NCBI GenBank assembly: GCA_050251575.1
Contig: JBFWMP010000045.1
Span: 1 to 17,526 of the forward strand
Direction: 5' to 3'
Length of the DNA: 17,526 bases
Source: X23 sp050251575
GTDB taxonomy: Bacteria; Bacillota; Clostridia; SK-Y3
Numbering within the stretch: the first letter of the stretch is position 1; each line of letters opens with the position of its first letter. Below the pieces are notes generated by a model. That model was not told where the DNA came from. It made no database searches and saw only the letters and a list, made by a program, of their open reading frames with translations. Positions 13,091 through 17,526 of this stretch are shown piece by piece. Position numbers and translations under genes: made by a program.

Positions 13091-15448
13091 TCATTCACCT
13101 TCTCTATATAAATTAACATTTTTTATTGAAATACCATCAGAAATAAATGTAATGGTTCCGTTTATATCGGTTCTATATACCTCAATATTGCTCTCGTCAA
13201 GCCTTCGCAGCACCTCTTCAGATGGATGACCAAAATGATTCCTTCCTACAGATATCACTGCATATTCCGATGCTGACATTAATAAAAAATCCTCCGTCAA
13301 AGAAGTATCCGAGCCATGATGCGGCACTTTTATAACATTGGCTTTCACATCAGCTTCTTGACTTACAAGATATTTTTCTGTACCTTTCTCAATATCTCCG
13401 GTAAACAGAAACCTTACGTCCTGATGATGAAGATTCAATACAAGGGACTGGTCATTCTCATTTTTCAGATTATTGTTCAACTGACTTACATCAGGATACA
13501 GTATCTCCATCGTTAATTCCCGTCCCATATTAACCTGCATCCCTTTTGCAACAGCGTACACAGGGATATGCTGTTGCATTGCCGCATTCATCAATTGCTG
13601 CATCAGCTCATTGCTGCTCTTGCGTTGCGGCAGCAATAACGCACCCACAGGCATCTCTTTCAGCACACTTAGAGCACCTTCAACATGGTCATCATGATAA
13701 TGAGATATGATGACCATGTCTATTTTCATAATACCTCTTTTGAGAAGATAAGGGATGACAATATTCTTGCCTATATCATAATTATCCGCTCCTCCGCTTC
13801 CTCCACCATCTATCATAACATTTCTGCCATTCGGACACTTGATTAGAATGCAATCCCCTTGCCCTACATTGAGAAAAGTCACCTCCATATATCTTTTTGC
13901 ATATACGTGCACTAATATGTTTATACCTATTAGTAAAATAAGGATGCCTACCGCAATTTTTATATAAGCAGACTTTTTATGCTCCTTTAATAGATTATAC
14001 AATATAATTAATAGAAGTAAATATGCAAAAATAATCAAGATGCTTGGGCTCGGAACCTTAACAGAAGCAAATGGGAGCTGAGAAATCAGATGAACAACTG
14101 CTAAAATCAACTTTAAAAGCAAATAACACAGCCCTGCTATCACTTTACCGATGATAACATTCAAGTTTCCCAAAGCGCATAGTGTAAAACCGCTTAAAAG
14201 GACAAGCGAAGCTACAGGGACTACTATTAAGTTCCCAATAATCGAAATAATAGAAATGCTGTTAAAATGATAAGCAGTAATGATTACTGTACCTAATTGT
14301 GCTGTTATTGAAGCTGTCGCAGTCTCACGGATCATCCTAGGAAATGTAGAAAGCTTTTCATATACCGGCTTATAAAAAAGCAGTAGTGAAACAGTCGCAC
14401 CAAAGGATAGTTGAAAACCGACATCCAGCAAGATAACAGGATTATAGATTAATATAGCTAAAGCAGCAATACTCAAAGAGGTAAGTGAATCTGCCTCTTT
14501 ATTAATCAAATAAGATACGAAAAAAAGGATTCCCATCGTCCCTGCCCTTAATACAGAAGGACTGCAGCCAGTTGCAAATACAAATAGTATTATGAGAATT
14601 ATGCTCACTAAATGAATGATGTGCTTATTAACTCTGCACACACTAAGCAAGTATGTGATTCCAATTATAAAAATCGCAACATGGATTCCCGATACAGCCG
14701 TTAGATGAGCCAGTCCACTCCTTGAAAATTCTTCTCTCCTCTTGTCCGAAAAACTTTCTTTTGCCCCAATCAGCATACCCTTCAATAGGGCGGCTTCCTC
14801 TTTAGGAAGATATCTATCTATAGTCTTAATAGCAGAAATTCTTATATTCGTACTTAGATGAATGATGAAGTTAGTTTGCGTATACTGCCCAACTTTATTG
14901 ATTTGATACGGTGACGCAAAACATATGGCATAGATGCCTTTACCCTTTAAATAATTTCGATAATCAAATCCCCCTTGATTAAAGGAAGAAGATGGATAAC
15001 TCAATTCACCCCGCACTTGGAGGATATCCTCAAAATCATAACCCCCGTATGCTCCTCTGCCGCAGATCAATCTTATTCTCGTATCCAGTAAGTATTCTTT
15101 CCCTTGATAGTGTATTTTCTTAACTTGAACACTGTACTGAATCCGGTCTTCTTCTACTAATGGCGGCTCTGTCACCCAGCCTGTAAAACTAACAGGTTTG
15201 TCAACAAATTGAGCAATCGGCATCAAAAAAATATCCTCTGCCACACTGAAGCGCCAATAACCAACTAATATGCATAATAATATCAGGGCAGCATGATAGG
15301 AGCTTTTTCCTCTGCCAATTACGTACTTGAGCATGAATACAAGCAGTAATCCAAAGCTTATCCACACCATTATCTCTATTTCTAAAAAGATTGCTAAAAG
15401 GATTCCCATAATATACATTGAAGCAGCCCAACATAGAAGTCTTTTCAT
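13091..15448 (-). CDS. comEC: ComEC/Rec2 family competence protein, DNA uptake channel
   Basis: Membrane protein thought to form the channel for single-stranded DNA entry in natural transformation. The 785 residues show the full three-part layout: two N-terminal helices with an OB-like DUF4131 domain (about 1-180), the Competence domain with many transmembrane helices (about 205-510) and its signature HLTAVSGIHV (248-257), and a C-terminal metallo-beta-lactamase-like domain (about 520-785) with VTFLNVGQGDC, SHYHDDH (His583, His585, His588), KVPHHGS (His710, His711) and FGHPSEEV. The metal motif is intact, so this domain may be an active nuclease. The start at 15448 has GGGAG five bases upstream; a longer in-frame reading to 15502 would cross an inverted repeat. 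comEA is not adjacent. Presence does not by itself show that the organism is transformable. Confidence 0.95.
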   Translation of the reverse strand: MKRLLCWAASMYIMGILLAIFLEIEIMVWISFGLLLVFMLKYVIGRGKSSYHAALILLCILVGYWRFSVAEDIFLMPIAQFVDKPVSFTGWVTEPPLVEEDRIQYSVQVKKIHYQGKEYLLDTRIRLICGRGAYGGYDFEDILQVRGELSYPSSSFNQGGFDYRNYLKGKGIYAICFASPYQINKVGQYTQTNFIIHLSTNIRISAIKTIDRYLPKEEAALLKGMLIGAKESFSDKRREEFSRSGLAHLTAVSGIHVAIFIIGITYLLSVCRVNKHIIHLVSIILIILFVFATGCSPSVLRAGTMGILFFVSYLINKEADSLTSLSIAALAILIYNPVILLDVGFQLSFGATVSLLLFYKPVYEKLSTFPRMIRETATASITAQLGTVIITAYHFNSISIISIIGNLIVVPVASLVLLSGFTLCALGNLNVIIGKVIAGLCYLLLKLILAVVHLISQLPFASVKVPSPSILIIFAYLLLLIILYNLLKEHKKSAYIKIAVGILILLIGINILVHVYAKRYMEVTFLNVGQGDCILIKCPNGRNVMIDGGGSGGADNYDIGKNIVIPYLLKRGIMKIDMVIISHYHDDHVEGALSVLKEMPVGALLLPQRKSSNELMQQLMNAAMQQHIPVYAVAKGMQVNMGRELTMEILYPDVSQLNNNLKNENDQSLVLNLHHQDVRFLFTGDIEKGTEKYLVSQEADVKANVIKVPHHGSDTSLTEDFLLMSASEYAVISVGRNHFGHPSEEVLRRLDESNIEVYRTDINGTITFISDGISIKNVNLYREGE

Positions 15449-15463
15449 AGTAACTCCCAAACG

Positions 15464-15482
15464 GAACGGTTTAAGACCGTTC
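15464..15482. promoter_or_regulatory. Inverted repeat in the comEC leader, possible operator
   Basis: GAACGGT-N5-ACCGTTC, a perfect 7-bp inverted repeat, lies five bases upstream of the comEC Shine-Dalgarno sequence (15458-15454) and directly abuts the end of repeat copy B. It could be a repressor site or an RNA hairpin beside the ribosome binding site, or part of the mobile element's flank. I see no convincing sigma-A promoter for comEC here. Confidence 0.45.
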
Positions 15483-15628
15483 GAAACCACTGATAAAGTC
15501 AAATAATATTAAAAGATCCAAGAATGTCATTCTGAGCGGAGCGAAGAATCTTAGCATCTAAGCAGCTTTTAAGATTCTTCATTTCATTCAGAATGACAAA
15601 GTACGGACTTTTTCAGTACTCTCAGCCC
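15483..15628. repeat. MITE-like fold-back element, copy B
   Basis: It occupies most of the comEC to NlpC spacer (15449-15722), in reverse orientation to copy A. Terminal inverted repeats ACTGATAAAGT (15489-15499) and ACTTTTTCAGT (15607-15617) match in 10 of 11 positions. The inner arms run from TGTCATTCTGAG and GCGAAGAATCTTA to TAAGATTCTTC and CAGAATGACA and fold back on each other. Similarity to copy A extends outside the terminal repeats (GAAACC on one side, GCCC on the other). No coding sequence is inside. Confidence 0.8.
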
Positions 15629-15685
15629 GTTCCTACTATTCCGAAAATTCGAGGTGAATTTTGTTAATATCTCACTTCTTTTCAT

Positions 15686-15712
15686 AAAAAAAGACGTCTT
15701 TGACGTCTTTTT
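15686..15712 (-). terminator. Intrinsic terminator of the NlpC/P60 gene
   Basis: Read on the minus strand, AAAAAGACGTC and GACGTCTTTTT pair around a 3-nt loop and end in a run of seven T residues. It begins 10 bases beyond the stop codon of the hydrolase gene. The mirrored A/T runs could also let it work weakly in the other direction. Confidence 0.92.
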
Positions 15713-15722
15713 AAAATATGTA

Positions 15723-16430
15723 TTATTGAATTATTCTGCGACCTGTAACATATGTCCTTTGATAAAATCCTTGAGTTAAATCATCGTATTTCACATCATC
15801 ACCCGGTGAAGATGCATGTATGAACTTTCCGTCACTTAGATAAATACCAACATGAGTAATTTCGCCATTTACTTTTCCGGAAGTATCAAAAAAGACTAAA
15901 TCTCCAGGTTTCAAATCCTGTTTACTCACCTTTTCTCCATGAAGAGCCTGATCAGCAGCAATTCTATTAATACTAATTTCAAAGTGCTTGAATACATACT
16001 GAGTAAATCCAGAGCAATCAAAACCAGTTTTAGGAGATGTCCCTGCCCACTTATATGGAACTCCTAAAAAGTTTTTGCTGTATTCCAACAGCTCTGAAGC
16101 AAGGGAAGCTGCAGTATCCCTGGTAACTTGTCCCCCTGAACGAGTGACTTCCTGAGCTCTTACGCTAATGTAATCTCCATGCATCCATCCTTCAATATCA
16201 TTATACTTCATTTTAATCCAGTTATCGGAGCGCTCTAACACTGTAATCTTTTCCCCTCGATAGAGTTGTCCTAAAACTTGATACGAAGTACTTGGCTGCT
16301 CTCTGATATTAACGCAACTGCCGGTGACTATGCCATAGGTGACTTCTTCTGCTGATGTCGTAAGTACAGTCAAACCTAACAGTATAACCAGTGTAACAGC
16401 ACATACTGCTATCTGCTTAAAAAACTTCAT
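15723..16430 (-). CDS. Secreted SH3-domain NlpC/P60 peptidoglycan endopeptidase
   Basis: Predicted cell-wall hydrolase that cuts peptide stems of peptidoglycan outside the membrane. The 235 residues have a signal peptide (about 1-27, cleavage near TSA-EE), a bacterial SH3 domain (about 30-92, with SCVNIREQPSTSYQVLG and GWMHGDYI) for wall binding, a short linker, and a C-terminal NlpC/P60 domain (about 110-235) with the catalytic cysteine in FDCSGF and histidines in ITHVGIYL and FIHASS. All catalytic positions are present. The start has AGGAGG well placed. It is a single-gene unit with a near-perfect sigma-A promoter and a strong terminator, so vegetative expression is likely. Whether it serves growth, separation or germination cannot be told from the sequence. 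Confidence 0.93.
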   Translation of the reverse strand: MKFFKQIAVCAVTLVILLGLTVLTTSAEEVTYGIVTGSCVNIREQPSTSYQVLGQLYRGEKITVLERSDNWIKMKYNDIEGWMHGDYISVRAQEVTRSGGQVTRDTAASLASELLEYSKNFLGVPYKWAGTSPKTGFDCSGFTQYVFKHFEISINRIAADQALHGEKVSKQDLKPGDLVFFDTSGKVNGEITHVGIYLSDGKFIHASSPGDDVKYDDLTQGFYQRTYVTGRRIIQ

Positions 16431-16449
16431 TGGTATACCTCCTGCACTC

Positions 16450-16473
16450 TTTTGTAAAAAAAGTATTACAAAA
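16450..16473 (-). other. Small hairpin in the leader of the NlpC/P60 gene
   Basis: TTTTGTAA and TTACAAAA (8-bp stem, 8-nt loop) lie in the roughly 50-nt leader between the promoter and the ribosome binding site. It is A/T-rich and weak. It may influence mRNA stability; a regulatory role is not shown. Confidence 0.4.
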
Positions 16474-16487
16474 CTATTACGAATATA

Positions 16488-16516
16488 ATTATATCCTTGT
16501 TCTACGGCAATGTCAA
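16488..16516 (-). promoter_or_regulatory. Consensus sigma-A promoter of the NlpC/P60 gene
   Basis: On the minus strand TTGACA (16516-16511), exactly 17 bp, then TATAAT (16493-16488): both hexamers match the consensus perfectly. Transcription would start near 16481. It lies in the 169-bp spacer after the acetyltransferase gene, where no terminator is evident. Confidence 0.93.
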
Positions 16517-16599
16517 TTTATTTTTAATGTTTTTCACCAAAAACTTCTAAATTGAGAATATGAATTTATAGAAAATACATAACTGATTGGAAAATTTAT

Positions 16600-17127
16600 T
16601 TATCCGATCTCTTTTCTCATCAGCATTACATCTTGGGCTTCTCCATTAATCATGATGTGATTAACTATTTTTCTTACGAACTCAAACTCATTAATCTTCC
16701 AAAAGTCTATGCCTTTATGATTGTTTTCTAGTACTGAAATATAGATTGTATCAATCTGATAACCCTTCTTTAAGAAAGTAGAAACTGCACTTAGGCTCTT
16801 ACTGCCATATCCGAGCCCTTGATAATTCTTATCTATAAGTAAAGAATTTATCCATGCCGTATTATCTTCATCGTTTCTCACTCGACCTTTTAATATTCCA
16901 ATCATCATACCGCTACTTTTTAAATAAATTCCTGCAAAAAATTCATTCTTACTATAGGTAACTTCTAGATATTTTTCGAAAAGGTCCTTTAAACTTATCG
17001 GATGATCAATGCCTGTCGCATATTTATATTCTTCTGTAGCATTATACCATTTTAATATCTGCGGTAAATCTCGCCTTTTTATATCTTTAATTACAATGTC
17101 TTCAGCATTAATGTTAAAAGAAAACAT
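16600..17127 (-). CDS. GNAT-family N-acetyltransferase
   Basis: Transfers an acetyl group from acetyl-CoA to an amine; the substrate cannot be told. The 175 residues show a GNAT fold: N-terminal IVIKDIKRRDLPQILKWYN, a central beta strand AWINSLLIDKNYQ, the acetyl-CoA pyrophosphate loop QGLGYG (103-108) followed by a helix, and ISVLENNHKGIDFWKINEFEFV, the usual motif B, where an asparagine pair and a Phe-Trp occur before the last strands. It resembles the RimJ/RimL-like or general acetyltransf_1 group more than any named enzyme. The start at 17127 has AAAGGTG five bases upstream; an in-frame extension to 17184 runs into the palindrome and is rejected. No promoter of its own is visible. Confidence 0.85.
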   Translation of the reverse strand: MFSFNINAEDIVIKDIKRRDLPQILKWYNATEEYKYATGIDHPISLKDLFEKYLEVTYSKNEFFAGIYLKSSGMMIGILKGRVRNDEDNTAWINSLLIDKNYQGLGYGSKSLSAVSTFLKKGYQIDTIYISVLENNHKGIDFWKINEFEFVRKIVNHIMINGEAQDVMLMRKEIG

Positions 17128-17161
17128 ATTATCACCTTTTTTTATTCGACTTGATATAATA

Positions 17162-17207
17162 AAGTTCCTAGAAAATCTGTTCAATTGAACAGATTTTCTA
17201 GGAACTT
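17162..17207. terminator. Perfect 46-bp palindrome at the end of the orphan gene
   Basis: The two 23-nt arms are exact reverse complements with no spacer (centre TTCAA/TTGAA). The TAG stop codon of the upstream gene (17200-17198) lies inside it. On the minus strand it is followed by CTTTATTATAT-like DNA, only a weak U-tract, and the acetyltransferase start codon is about 35 bases further on. It may be a terminator or a barrier hairpin; as DNA it could extrude a cruciform. Confidence 0.75.
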
Positions 17208-17491
17208 AACGCATCTTCTAACCAAATCGTACCAATATCCAATGCCCTATACAGACCTTCACGCTCAGCCTTCTTCACTACTTTATCTCTTCCTCTTAAA
17301 GAAGAATCATTTTTTTGCAGTTCGATTGATATTTTTGTAGCAATCCTTAAGTTGTTTACGGTTTTGTAATCCTGTATCTTCATAGTAATAATATACTTAT
17401 CAGCTGAATTTCCGTAATAGAGCATATCACCTTTCCTAGTTAATGGTTTCCCCTTATACATTAACCCCTGACCAGTTTTTTTCTCAGCCAC
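17198..17491 (-). CDS. Small protein of unknown function
   Basis: I do not recognise this protein of 97 residues. It is basic and soluble-looking, with no signal or membrane segment. Visible features are KTGQGLMYKGKPLTRKGD and a Tyr pair (MLYYGN) at the N-terminus, a beta-rich middle (KYIITMKIQDYKTV, LRIATKISIELQKND) and a helix with KVVKKAEREGLYRALDIG before the end IWLEDALSS. I prefer a GTG start at 17491, 9 bases after AGAGG; two ATG codons at 17500 and 17497 sit too close to that site. Only 35 bases remain upstream, so its promoter and partner genes are out of view. The well-formed ribosome binding site and the terminal palindrome support a real gene. Confidence 0.65.
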   Translation of the reverse strand: MAEKKTGQGLMYKGKPLTRKGDMLYYGNSADKYIITMKIQDYKTVNNLRIATKISIELQKNDSSLRGRDKVVKKAEREGLYRALDIGTIWLEDALSS

Positions 17492-17526
17492 TATCATCAT
17501 CCTCTACTCGTTATTTTCATACAAAA

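Noticed and set aside
13090..13119. Longer holA start at an ATG inside comEC
   Set aside because: It would overlap comEC by 29 bases and lacks a ribosome binding site; the TTG at 13089 follows AAGGTG.
15449..15502. Upstream extension of comEC
   Set aside because: The extra codons run through an inverted repeat and into repeat copy B; MKRLLCWAAS at 15448 has its own ribosome binding site.
1..17526. tRNA, rRNA, riboswitch, prophage or defence system
   Set aside because: I looked on both strands and saw no cloverleaf, rRNA stretch, known riboswitch core, integrase or transposase, or defence gene cluster. A covariance-model scan would be needed to exclude a small RNA.

Overview
The window reads as chromosomal core DNA of a low-GC, endospore-forming Firmicute of class Clostridia. 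The grounds are the A+T-rich base composition, the strong AGGAGG-type ribosome binding sites, the sporulation genes spoIIP and gpr, an HrcA/CIRCE heat-shock system and the classic Firmicute gene order comEC-holA-rpsT-gpr-spoIIP-lepA-hemW-hrcA-grpE-dnaK-dnaJ-prmA. A Lachnospiraceae-like affiliation is a guess from protein flavour only.

Layout. Every gene except rpsT lies on the minus strand, so transcription runs from right to left. From the right: a 97-codon orphan ORF (17198-17491) ending in a perfect 46-bp palindrome; a GNAT acetyltransferase (16600-17127); a secreted SH3/NlpC-P60 cell-wall hydrolase with its own consensus sigma-A promoter and terminator (15723-16430); comEC and holA (DNA uptake channel and DNA polymerase III delta) one base apart; rpsT (ribosomal protein S20) on the plus strand, sharing a bidirectional terminator with holA; gpr (germination protease); spoIIP (engulfment hydrolase) with a small membrane protein after it; lepA (EF4) and hemW; then the heat-shock operon hrcA-grpE-dnaK-dnaJ, with prmA starting behind it and running off the left edge.

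How the genes work together. HrcA represses its own operon through a perfect CIRCE operator placed just after a TTGACA/TATTTT promoter; GrpE, DnaK and DnaJ form the Hsp70 folding cycle. PrmA, LepA and S20 concern the ribosome. SpoIIP acts during engulfment and Gpr at germination. ComEC and HolA concern DNA uptake and replication.

The coding content is ordinary and I see no undescribed multi-gene system (no CRISPR, defence cluster, prophage or biosynthetic cluster). The unusual signal is in the spacers: a pair of homologous fold-back elements about 150 bp long in opposite orientation (10347-10502 and 15483-15628) plus a half-copy (6381-6408); 7-nt-period repeats at the 3' ends of lepA and grpE and, more weakly, around gpr; and two very long perfect hairpins that contain stop codons (8432-8486 and 17162-17207). 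Two small proteins (8471-8815 and 17198-17491) have no family I recognise.
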